NCBI RefSeq assembly: GCF_020520425.1
Contig: NC_079492.1
Span: forward strand, 139,938,361 to 140,002,360
Length of the DNA stretch: 64,000 nucleotides
Reading direction: 5' to 3'
Origin: Spinacia oleracea
Lineage: Eukaryota > Streptophyta > Magnoliopsida > Caryophyllales > Amaranthaceae
Part shown: in pieces, positions 11,931 to 20,662 of the stretch
Position numbering within the stretch: the first letter of the stretch is position 1
Layout: each line of letters starts with the position of its first letter
Notes under the pieces: model-generated
Databases searched by the model: none
What the model saw: the letters and a program-made list of their open reading frames with translations, nothing else
What the model was told of the DNA's origin: nothing
Translations under genes and position numbers: made by a program

Positions 11931-13385
11931 CTCTCTCTAACTTTCCTCTCCTTTAAGAAAACCCTCAAAACTTCAAAACCCTAGCCTCCGCCACAAGCTC
12001 GCTAGTGGTCGTCGCCTTATGGGCTTCCGGCTAGCTTGTGCCTCTTCAGTAGTTTTTCTGTATCTTTAGCCTAGTAAGGGTCGTATTTCTCGGTTGAGGT
12101 TGAAAGAGGAACCAAGCTCTACTTCCTCCTCCTCTTATTTCGTGCTCCTCTCGCCGGGTTGTGGTGTTTAGTCGTCGGAAAATCAGCAAAAGTAAAGAAG
12201 TTGGTGTCAATTTCCGGCAAAAGTGAAGAAAGAGCAAAGTTTTCGTTGGAGAAGCTAGTCAATTCAATTTTACCTAAGTCGATTTTAGCGGGTGGATTAA
12301 TTGGATTTGTTTCCTTCAACCTTGGGCGTCCTTGTTCAAGCATATCCTCGAGCGCTGCCGTCGTCAACCTCGTCGGTAAAGGTAAAGTTTGGGGTTTTGT
12401 TCTTTGGATTAGGTGGGTTTTTCTTTAGGTTGATTGATCTGTTTAAAGGGGTTTTTGGTTAATATTTCCGGTGCTATCCTAGTCGCCGTCGTCTTGCGGT
12501 TTCGGTAAGCCCGATCTTGACAATTTTGGTAATTAAAGACTAAGTTAGGGTTTAGTAGTCGGTTCATTCCTAGTCGTCGCCGTCTTGTGGTTTTGGAAAT
12601 CTCGATCTTGACGGTAAAAGGTAAAGACTAAATTAGGATGAAGTTAACCATTTTCATCTTCCCTTGAAGTGTTGTGTGCAAGGTCCTGTCTTCCTGCTTG
12701 TGGTTGGTTGTTTAGGTTTTGTTGATTACTCTCTGCGGTTGTTTATTTGGTGATTAGTAATTATGATGCCTAGTATTCTTATTTTTAGTTGTCTGCTTAG
12801 TGTGAGTTTGTTTTTTTAGCCTTATGACTGTTAGTTTTAGGTTTGGGACAGTAGAATTTATAGGTCCTTGTGGTTCTTGCGTATTGGTTGCTCATGGTGG
12901 GTTTATGCAAGGTTAAGGAATGAAAGGGCTGTTGTTTTGGATTTAGGTGAAACCTCGACTGATTTAAAAAAGAGTCAGTCAACCTAGGTTATGGTATTGG
13001 TCCTGCTGTTTATACCACCCTCGTAGGTGGTATGTTAGGTCATACGATGAAGGAAGGAGAGTGTAGGAGTGTATATGGAAGGAGTGTTTGGTGTTTGCGA
13101 GTTGTGGTTGATCTTTTTAGGTATGCGAAGAGTTGTATTCTCTTTGCATTCAAAATTTCATAACTGAAGACTGCTCCCCAAATATTTTTGGGGGTTCATA
13201 GCATCTTCACCGAGTCACCTTTGACGACTCAGTTTGTTATTGAACTTCTGCTCACAAGGTCGTGTCAACTATTTCGTCAACTTGTCGTCCTTTCGTGTCT
13301 TTCTTTGTCCTTTGAATGCTACGTGTTTAAAGGGGTTCACCTTAGTGTTTATTGCCCAAGTGAAAGCGGAAATAGAAGTGTGGAG
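11930..13385 (+). repeat. Left part of an unclassified poly-A-ended repeat, split by a 29-kb insertion
   Basis: This stretch starts with CT-rich leader-like sequence, then CCGGC/GTCGTCG-rich sequence with no convincing protein. The sequence resuming at 42,395 looks like a retroposon 3' tail ending in an A-run. I infer that both parts belonged to one transcribed repeat, perhaps a LINE with most of its coding region lost. Start and class are uncertain. Confidence 0.35.
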
Positions 13386-13439
13386 CCGGCAGGGCCGGCC
13401 CTATACATGTCCATCAATCCATCATAGGACACGAAACAG

Positions 13440-14550
13440 GGCCCCCCAAAGTTAAAAGGCCTCAAATTCAGTAAAGATGTTAATATTACATGGCAAATTT
13501 TCTAGCATGTCAAGAAGTTGGTCAAAATTGAGAAAAGCTAGCCTGCAACACTGCAAAAGGTAGACAAATTTGAGAAAACCTAACCTGCAACATTGCAAAA
13601 GATTGACAAAATACAAGTGGGGCCCATATATTTTCTACTTCTGTTTCATACGTATAGAGTATTGTTTACTCTTTACTTTATTGTTTTTTTGGGGGGATTA
13701 TTCGACGTTCTCGTTCTCTAAAAACGTCCGCGTAGTTTACATGAAAGGACAATCTTACCCTTTAATATTAAAAAACTTTCCCTCTCCCATTCACCCCTTT
13801 CACTGGTTCACCCCTCCCCCTTTGAGCCACGGCCGCCGCCCCTCCCCATTTGAGCCATGGTCCGCTCCTCCCCCTTCCAAATTCACCGTTCGCTGCTCAC
13901 CACGACAACCGGGCCCTGGCTTCGCAAAACCAGAGAGGAGGGTTTCGATTCCGCCAATACAGAGAGGGGAAGGAGAGATGCCACCGGAAAACAGAGAGGA
14001 GGAGAAGGAGAGATGACATGCCGCCGTCAGGTAAAGCCGCTCAGAATTAGCGGCTATGACCATGGCTCAGCCGCAGATCTAACGCGGTTATGCCATGGTC
14101 GCAACCGCTAATTTTGAGCGGGTCTACCATGGCTTAAGCTACCTTCTTCTGGCGGCAACCCTACATTTTAATTTTTAATTACCTATTTATCGCAGTGCCG
14201 CCCACGAATGGTGGTCATGACCGTGGTCCAGCCACCCACAATGGGAGGTTGAGCCATGGTCGCCGTCGCCGCCGCCGTTTATGGGCGGTTGGACCATGGT
14301 AATGGCCGCCAATGGTGGGCGGCAATGTTCATTTTAAAAAAAATGATTTATCTTTGAATGGGTGGAGGAACGAACGTAGAAGAAGATGGAGCAAATAAGT
14401 TGATATTCCCTAATATACTTAACATAAATATGGCATAATTATTCTTTAGTAATAGCGTAAATGTAGGAGTATAACTTAATTAGCATAATTATAGCACAAT
14501 TAGAATCCTGTAGTCAACTAACTCCATAAATGTAGGAGTAGATTACTATA
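13440..14550. other. Left body of the hAT-like element: tandem duplication and CCATGG-rich part
   Basis: About 13,505-13,615 holds an imperfect tandem duplication (a CTGCAACAYTGCAAAAG-type unit twice). The part at 13,800-14,340 is GC-rich and repeats CCATGG palindromes in GGCGG contexts (13,856, 14,059, 14,093, 14,137, 14,255 and 14,294). Overlapping open frames on both strands here have no domain and are composition-driven. Confidence 0.45.
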
Positions 14551-14551
14551 A

Positions 14552-14552
<1 letters not shown>

Positions 14553-14584
<32 letters not shown>
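14553..14584. repeat. (ATT)n microsatellite beside copy C
   Basis: Ten uninterrupted ATT units on the plus strand, i.e. (AAT)n in the sense of the inserted retrotransposon stub. Confidence 0.9.
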
Positions 14585-14648
14585 GGGAAAACACCAAAAC
14601 GTTACAAGCTTAACAAGCTACAAAGATCAAGTGAACTACAAGAAGTTA
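14585..14648 (-). mobile_element. Copy C: 64-bp 3' stub of the endonuclease-type non-LTR family
   Basis: This stretch repeats, with a few changes, the 3' untranslated end of copy A (14,756-14,822) and copy B (about 41,965-42,028), including the block AAGCTTGTAACGTTTTGGTG. It is an extremely 5'-truncated insertion with ATT/TTA repeats on both sides. Confidence 0.75.
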
Positions 14649-14649
14649 A

Positions 14650-14755
<106 letters not shown>

Positions 14756-15806
14756 GTGGGAAACCACCAAAACGTTACAAGCTTAACAAGCTACAAAGAT
14801 CAAGTAAACTACAAGAAGTTGGTGGGGAGCCGAGATACAATCTGGGCCGCCACTCCTCTAGCTATGGCGAACCCGATCCTGCTGAAAATGTGGGCAGCTG
14901 CCCGTGCCCCAATGTCTTGAGCCCTGGAGTACGTCTAGACCCGCTTCAGCAACGAAACAGCCACTTTCTCTAACTCCCCAAAAGAAGAGAAGGAAAAAGG
15001 AAAGAAACCGTAACCCAAAGCCCTACAACGTGCCGCATACTTATCCTGCTTCCGCTGCGCAGCAACCGCCACAACCCGACCCGGAACGAAGTCTGACAAC
15101 CCAGATTGCGTCATAGGTGAAGACCCAGTCAAGTCAACACACACATCTACACCGCCATCCCAAGAATAAAGCAATATATCTGCAGGACGAAGAGCTCCAT
15201 TACTCTCACTAGTCAGCCCAACATCAACCTCCTTACGAGCAGAAATCCCCGACCGATAGCAAATATCCAAAAGGGTATCACGAACAACATTATGTCGATG
15301 TTTAATACCCACAATCCCAGCACAAGACACGACATGATCCCCATAAATGTCCCCATCGAAAACCCGGGAGCAAGCAGAACACGACGTCGAATCAGAGAAC
15401 AACGGAATACCCAACAGATAGCAAAGAACCGAACGATAAGTCTTACCGTTCATAGTCTGGCCTAAACCCGAGATGGGGACTGCCCGCAACCAAGATGAGG
15501 AGTGATCCCCCTGCTGTGATTTCCAAAGGGCAACATGACGTGAAGATAAGGAGTAGGCAGATTCCGCATCGGCAGTAACCTTCGTGAAATATATGTCTGC
15601 CAATTTCTTCATGAGAGTGGGGGCAGCGATTTCACTAGGGCTACTCATAAGGTCGGTCTCCACGGTCCTATTGAAAAGACCAAGAGCATCATCAAAGGCC
15701 GACCCCGGACCATCAACACCTGAAAGCCGAAGAAGCGAATCCTGCAAACCACAAGACTGCAAACGGGATGCAAGAAAAGCATAATGCCGAACATCACCAG
15801 CTGAAT
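14756..15806 (-). mobile_element. Copy A: 5'-truncated non-LTR retrotransposon with CCHC and endonuclease-like C-terminus
   Basis: Copy A matches the last kilobase of copy B (about 40,979-42,028). The minus-strand 5' end is cut inside the coding region, directly against (TTA)n. The 3' end runs through the family untranslated region into another (TTA)n. It is thus embedded in a microsatellite on both sides, as expected for target-primed reverse transcription into TAA repeats with 5' truncation. Confidence 0.8.
14809..15806 (-). pseudogene. C-terminal part of the non-LTR retrotransposon protein (copy A)
   Basis: The frame is open from 15,762 to 14,938, then meets TAG at 14,935-14,937 where copy B has CAG. 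Beyond it the frame continues through TYSRAQDIGAR and AQIVSRLPTNFL to the family stop at 14,809-14,811. It holds a CCHC knuckle (CSACSRVF, then YGDHVVSC) and, about 60 residues later, RPADILLYSWDGG, VCVDLTGSSP and RKQDKYAARC. The spacing of Asp, Asp and Lys resembles the restriction-like endonuclease following the knuckle in R2/R4-type elements. No RT motif remains. The product would come from a truncated element and is not expected to work. Confidence 0.75.
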
Positions 15807-15807
15807 G

Positions 15808-15899
<92 letters not shown>
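15808..15899. repeat. (TTA)n microsatellite on the 5' side of copy A
   Basis: About 92 bp of TTA units with one irregularity (TTAATTTA near 15,864-15,871). On the sense strand of copy A it is (TAA)n immediately upstream of the truncation point. Confidence 0.9.
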
Positions 15900-15929
15900 T
15901 TATGTAAACTAATACTATTATCATGGGAT

Positions 15930-16155
15930 AAAATTTATAAGGGCAAAATTGTCTTTTCATGTAAAAAACGCGGGCATTTTAGCGTATGCCCGCGTCGAAT
16001 AGCGATACACTTTTTTTTCTTTGAGAGAATACATCATTATTTTTGTTCATTCTTTATTAACCGGTATAGTTTTGTGTATCGTTATTCGACAACCGCATTT
16101 TATAAAAACGCCCGCATTTAGAGTAGGAAAGTACCTTTTTGCCCTTTTAATATTA
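15930..16155. repeat. Inverted CGCCCGC / GGGCAAA repeats
   Basis: Two arms of about 70 bp face each other: 15,938-16,012 (GGGCAAAATTGTCTTTTC to GTCGAATAGCGATACAC) and 16,073-16,150 (GTGTATCGTTATTCGAC to TTTTTGCCCTTTTAATATT). Related arms lie at about 13,700-13,775 and 42,185-42,260. They look like the adjacent termini of two long-TIR elements; no coding content. Confidence 0.5.
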
Positions 16156-17019
16156 ATAGTAATAATAATAATGATAATGATAACAACAACAACAAAAAAC
16201 ATCCTGTTTTGTTGATTTCTCAATCGAGAAACCTAAAAATAAATTATCGGTTTAGTTCGTCGCCATGGTTGAGTTATGGATTTTACTGACTATCGAACCC
16301 GGGGTGAAAGATAAACTACCGGTAACTACTTATTTTGGAAAATTGATGGTGTTGTGGAATGAACTCCATAACTACGAATCAATAATAGAATGTCAGTGCG
16401 AAATGCAGTTGTGATAATGGTGCGAAGATGAAGAAAAGGTGAGAAGAAGAACGTTTCCGATTTTGCACCAAAGTCTGATGGGTGATTTTGATAAAGAAAA
16501 TAATTTTTAAAAAAAGTAAACACCACCGCGCATAGCAATGGAGTCAGCGGCACGACTGTCGCGCACAACCATTGCGCCAGTGACACAACGACCGCGCACA
16601 AGATCTGCGCGGCGGCCCTGTCGCCGGCGCAATGGCTGTGCGCCGCAACCGTGCCGCTGGCACCATTGCTGTGCGTGGCTGGGTGATTTTCTTTTAATTG
16701 TTTTAAAAAATAATTAAAAGAAAATTAAGCATCATCAACCTCAGGCCATAACTCCATAAGCCAATTCGCAAACAGTCGACGATTTCGTCCGATCTTTTCC
16801 AATTCAAGGTGATAATTCTTCCTTGTTTTAGTCCGTGTTTAAGATTTATGGTAATTAAGGACTTTAGGACTTCAATGCGTGACTATTGCATTTCATTAGT
16901 CAAAATATATGCAAGAGTTGTGCAATTCTTGCTACAATTTAGGCTTTGTTTATGCTACAGTTACGGGATATATACTTCAGAATATTATTATGCCAATTAA
17001 CAGTAAATACTACTCAATT
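16155..17019. other. Non-coding spacer with a GC-rich CAATGG/GCGC cluster
   Basis: AT-rich except for 16,520-16,680, where CAATGG/CCATTG alternates with GCGCAC/GTGCGC on both strands, giving many short inverted repeats. No domain-like open frame. This is interior sequence of the DNA element. Confidence 0.4.
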
Positions 17020-17036
17020 AGTCTTTTGAACTTGAT

Positions 17037-17146
17037 TTTTTTTTTTTTTGGTGCAAATGAGCCACAAGGGCGGGGATGAGAATCGATCTCAGGATCACCT
17101 GAAACCGGAATGGAAGCTCTAACCAACTGAGCTATCCATCACTCTC
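17037..17146 (-). mobile_element. Short tRNA-derived SINE with 17-bp target duplication
   Basis: On the minus strand: box A (GATAGCTCAGTTGG), a box B-like GATCGATTC about 35 bp later, then a short tail and an A-run of 13 (T-run at 17,037-17,049). Perfect 17-bp direct repeats AGTCTTTTGAACTTGAT flank it at 17,020-17,036 and 17,147-17,163. The body is only about 97 bp before the A-tail. It is not a functional tRNA, because the acceptor stem does not pair. Confidence 0.8.
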
Positions 17147-17273
17147 AGTCTTTTGAACTTGATGATGATGATATGCTGCTGCTTAATTTGTTATCAGTTT
17201 TGCTTCATTTTATTGATTATGACTTTATGAGTGGCGAGAGATTTTTTGTTATTATCAGTATTATTGTTTTTAT

Positions 17274-17303
17274 TATAATAATAATAATAATAATAATAAT
17301 AAT
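17274..17303. repeat. (TAA)n microsatellite on the 5' side of copy B
   Basis: About ten ATA/TAA units directly before the 5' leader of copy B, in the same TAA orientation as the tract after its 3' end. Confidence 0.88.
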
Positions 17304-18126
17304 TTCTCTCTAGTAGGGCGATTAGGGCACGATGGTGTTCCTCTTCATCTTCTCCGGCGACGTTTAGTGCTACCCGGCGACGTTTAGTGTTCTCCGGCGG
17401 TGGTTCCACGGCGGTTCAGCGTTCCCACAACGGTATTCGGCGGTTATAGGTGCAGTTTTTAGGCGAATATTCAGCGGTTTTGGTCGACATTTTCATTGCA
17501 ATTCTCAGGCGTATCACAAGGGGTTCAGGCGCAGGTTTAGGTGGTCCATTTCCGGCAACATCGATACCAGATTACGGCGAGTTTATCGGTGGTTCAGCGG
17601 TCCCACGAAGGTTATTGGTGCAAGTGTTTGGTGCAGTTTCTCGGCGAGTTTTTCATAGCAATACTGAGCGGTTATTGCGGGTTTCAGGCGACGGTTACGT
17701 ACGGTGAAGGTTCACCGGCGGATTCCAGGCGGGTCTCAGGCGTGGTGGTCTTGCTTTCAGTCCATTTTCGAGTATTTGCTGCAGTTTTGGTGCAGTTTTC
17801 GTGTATTTGGTGCTGTTTTCAGACGACGGTTTTCGAGTGGTTGTTGGCGGCATTCAGGTGGGTGGTTCTGTTTGGGCAGCGTGGTGCATTTTGAGTCCGG
17901 CGGTTTCGTGGGTTGTTTGGGCAGCGTGGTGCATTTTGGTTCTGTTTGGAAGTTTTCCGTTTTGCGGTGCATTGTGTTCTGTTTTGCAGCAGTTCAGTTT
18001 TACGTTGCTTTGGTTCTTTGTCCAGCAGTTCTGGCAATTTTGTTGTTTCATCTTGGTGCAGGAGTTGTTACATTTGCAGGGGTTGTTACATTTTGGTGTT
18101 GGGGTTTGTTGTTGACGTGCTTTGAT
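17304..18126 (+). other. 5' leader of copy B, rich in CCGGCGACG motifs
   Basis: GC-richer than its surroundings, with repeated TTCTCCGGCGACG / TTCAGGCG / GCGGTT motifs and GTGCAGTTTT/TTTTGGTGC runs. Several frames are open for 70-160 codons, but residues are Trp/Phe/Cys-rich and no domain is recognised, so I treat it as untranslated leader. Confidence 0.5.
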
Positions 18127-19304
18127 ATGGCGGCTACCGAGGAGAAGTTTCATTGCCCTTTTGTGGGTCTTAGCGGGTGCTAGGATGGCGGTGGGCGTGG
18201 TTTGGTAAGGAGTTCTCTGATCACTCACTTACGGGATCGTCATTGTTGCTCTGATGTGCGGGATGTAACCCGTCAGTCCCTTACTACCAATTTGCAGGTT
18301 TTTACTTCGGCTGAGGTTACCTTTCGTCGTATGGGAATTTGGCTATGTGGAGATTGTTTCAAGACGCATACTCATCGTATTAGGTGTCGACATGGCAGTG
18401 GTTCTAGTACGGTTTTTGTGGACCCACCTGATTCTGGGGATGGTACTATTCGTTTTACTCTCTACGGTATTCAAAAACCACAAGCTCCTGCTTCCGAGCT
18501 GTCTACTTCTGATGCGCCTCGAGAACATCATTTTTCTTTTGATGTTGCTCTTCTGGACACTTAATTGTCTAAGCGGTTGCGTTCTGTGAAATCCATCCCT
18601 CCCAAATGTCGTTTGGGTTTTTCTCGAGTTCTAAAAGGGGCGCTTGATAAGGTGATTTGCAGACCAGATGACATCGCTTGTTGGGTTCAGTTGCTCGTGT
18701 TACCTCTTTGTGTCCTCAAGACTTTTTCTCCACGAAGTAATCGTGAGTGTTCCTCCGGTGTTAGGCGGCGACAACAGGAAGAGTGTATCACCTCAGCTAT
18801 TCGTTCTTGGGGTGTGCCTGGTGGTTCTGAGCAACTTGTCATAGACACATTGGCTAGCGTGTCTCCCCCTCTATTGGATGTTGACGAAAACCATGATTTG
18901 GCGGAGCGTAATATTAAGCAATGCAAGAGAAAGATTTCTGACGGTCACTACACTGCTGCCGTTAGGGTTCTTTCTTCCTCAGGTCTTGCCCCTTACGATG
19001 ATGCTACTCTTGCACTATTGCAAGCAAAGCACCCTTCCGTTCTGGTCCCTACCTTACCGGATATCCCTGTTGATCATCACCTTACTGCTTCCTCTGATGT
19101 TGTTTTGGAGCAGATTATGGGCTTTCCGCGTGGTACTTCGTGCGGTAGAGATGGCTTGCGTGCTCAACACCTTTTGGATTGCTTGGGTGGTGCTGCTGTA
19201 GCTGTTTCTGATGAGTTGGTGGATGCTGTCACTCAGGTAGTTAATCTCTTTCTTGCTGGAAAGTGTCCTGCTGAGCTTGGTGGATATATTGCTAGTGCTC
19301 CTCT
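18127..19304 (+). pseudogene. N-terminal half of the copy B protein (zinc-finger-like motifs, start of RT)
   Basis: The chosen ATG (18,127) starts MAATEEKFHCPF. A finger-like pattern follows: Cys, Cys, then THLRDRHC. A second Cys/His cluster reads CGDCFKTHTHRIRCRHG. The frame has TAG at 18,181-18,183 and TAA at 18,562-18,564; coding-like sequence continues in the same frame across both. The later part (RPDDIACWVQLLVLPLCVL, PRGTSCGRDGLRAQHL) leads into the RT. Such N-terminal fingers bind target DNA in R2-type elements; here that role is inferred. The frame is broken at 19,304 by the Copia insertion. Confidence 0.68.
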
Positions 19305-19619
19305 TGAAGGAAATAATGCCCTTGGTCCAAGTATGCATTCTATGTTAAGTCTAATAAATGCGGTTCAGTATTAATTAACAAGTTAATAATTCAGTGAGAT
19401 CAAGTGAGCTGAATGCCTAGCTAGAGACCGCTTCAGTTCAAGTGGAATTAATGATATTAATCCACAGCTTACTCTTGACTGAACCCGTAGGGTCACACAA
19501 ATAGTACGTAAACGGATCAAGTATTTAATGGCATTAAATACTCCATCTATGAATATTCGGAACCGACGGATCTTGGTTTCAGTGGGAGCTAAGATCGTCA
19601 CAGGCAAGAAATGAATACT

Positions 19620-19935
19620 CCGGAAACGATGATATTGCCGGAAATGGAAATATGGATCGTATCGGAAATATGAATATTATCCAAGTCGTAGATGTTGCCG
19701 GAAACGGAAACATGGTACGTATCGGAAAATATTATTGGAAATGGAAATATTACCAGAATCGGAAATATTGCCGGAAACGGAAATATTGTCAGAATCGGAA
19801 ATATTACCGGAATCGGAAAATGATTCCGGAAACGGAAATATTAAATATTTGTTCGAAACGGAAATTAATTCCGGAATCGGAAATATTAAATATTGTTCGT
19901 ATCGGAAATAGATTCCGGAAATGGAAATTTAATCG
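19620..19935 (+). repeat. CGGAAA-type minisatellite array in the LTR
   Basis: About 18 imperfect units built on CGGAAA, CGGAAAY and GGAAATATT, alternating TCGGAA, CCGGAA and CCGGAAA. Present in all four LTRs (about 25,975-26,530 inverted, 34,950-35,510 inverted, 38,955-39,270). Lying upstream of the TATA box, it may be an enhancer-like repeat; function inferred only. Confidence 0.7.
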
Positions 19936-20282
19936 GAAGCGTATCGTACGAATTAGCATCGGACGAGGCCTGCCGGACGAAGGCCCAGCACGAAGCCGGG
20001 CCATCGCCCAGCAAGCACGCACGCCACAAGCCCAGCGCGCACCAAGGCCACGGATGCGTGGGCCGCGCTGCGTGGGCTGCTGCTCGCATGCGCATGGGCA
20101 GCCCTTGTGGCTGCCGTGTGTGTGTGAGTTTGTGCTCATGCGTGATTCCTAAATCTACAAGAGTCAGTGTATGATTAAATTTCTATTCCTAATTGGATAA
20201 ATTAATTAAATAGAATTCATGTAGGATTCTAATTTCAATTAATTCGTATCCTACTAGGATTACGATTCCTTTTCCATAACTC

Positions 20283-20290
20283 TATAAATA
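20283..20290 (+). promoter_or_regulatory. TATA box of outer 5' LTR
   Basis: TATAAATA preceded by CATAACTC; the matching site in the 3' LTR is 39,618-39,625, and the inner LTRs keep the same motif. Confidence 0.6.
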
Positions 20291-20645
20291 AAGGCCTAGG
20301 GGTCATTATTTATACAACAAGTTTTAAGTATTCAAAACTAAGATTTTTAAGCAGAAAAATCAGCCAATATTCTTGCCTACCTAACCGAAAATATTAGAAC
20401 CTTAAGGGCGATTCTAGTTGGTCAATCTTAAGGCGGATCCGGACGTGCTGTGGACTATCTACGGAGGGACGACACTTGGAGTCCTAAAGACTTGTTCTTG
20501 TTCGGTTCGGGCGCAGCAAGGGAGGGCACGCAACAAAGAGTATGCATCTAAATTATGCTATATGATTATGTGTAAATAATATGTTTCCTGGCTTTATGGT
20601 TTTTCCGCATGATTTATGAACTGTCATATGAATCATAACCTAACA

Positions 20646-20662
20646 GTGGTATCACGAGCCCC
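20646..20662 (+). other. Primer binding site of outer Copia
   Basis: GTGGTATCACGAGCCCC follows the LTR directly and resembles the complement of the initiator tRNA-Met 3' end (canonical TGGTATCAGAGC, here with a small change). Confidence 0.7.

Larger units (their letters stand above)
19305..20645 (+). repeat. 5' LTR of outer Copia (1,341 bp)
   Basis: Begins TGAAGGAAATAATGCCC and ends AACCTAACA. It contains a TATA box (TATAAATA, 20,283-20,290), a CCGGAAAYGGAAATATT-type repeat array at about 19,620-19,935, and a GC-rich block at 19,970-20,110. Promoter and RNA-processing roles are as expected for an LTR. Confidence 0.93.

Noticed and set aside
13570-14111. 148-codon and overlapping frames in the GC-rich block
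   Set aside because: Pro/Ser/Arg-rich in three frames, caused by the CCATGG/GGCGG repeats; no domain.
17037-17146. Functional tRNA gene
   Set aside because: Box A and B-like signals are present, but the acceptor stem does not pair, there is an A-tail, and a 17-bp target duplication marks it as a retroposed SINE.
19652-20174. Open frames within the LTRs (up to 172 codons)
   Set aside because: Translations of the CGGAAA array and adjacent GC-rich LTR sequence, repeated in each LTR; no sign of protein selection.
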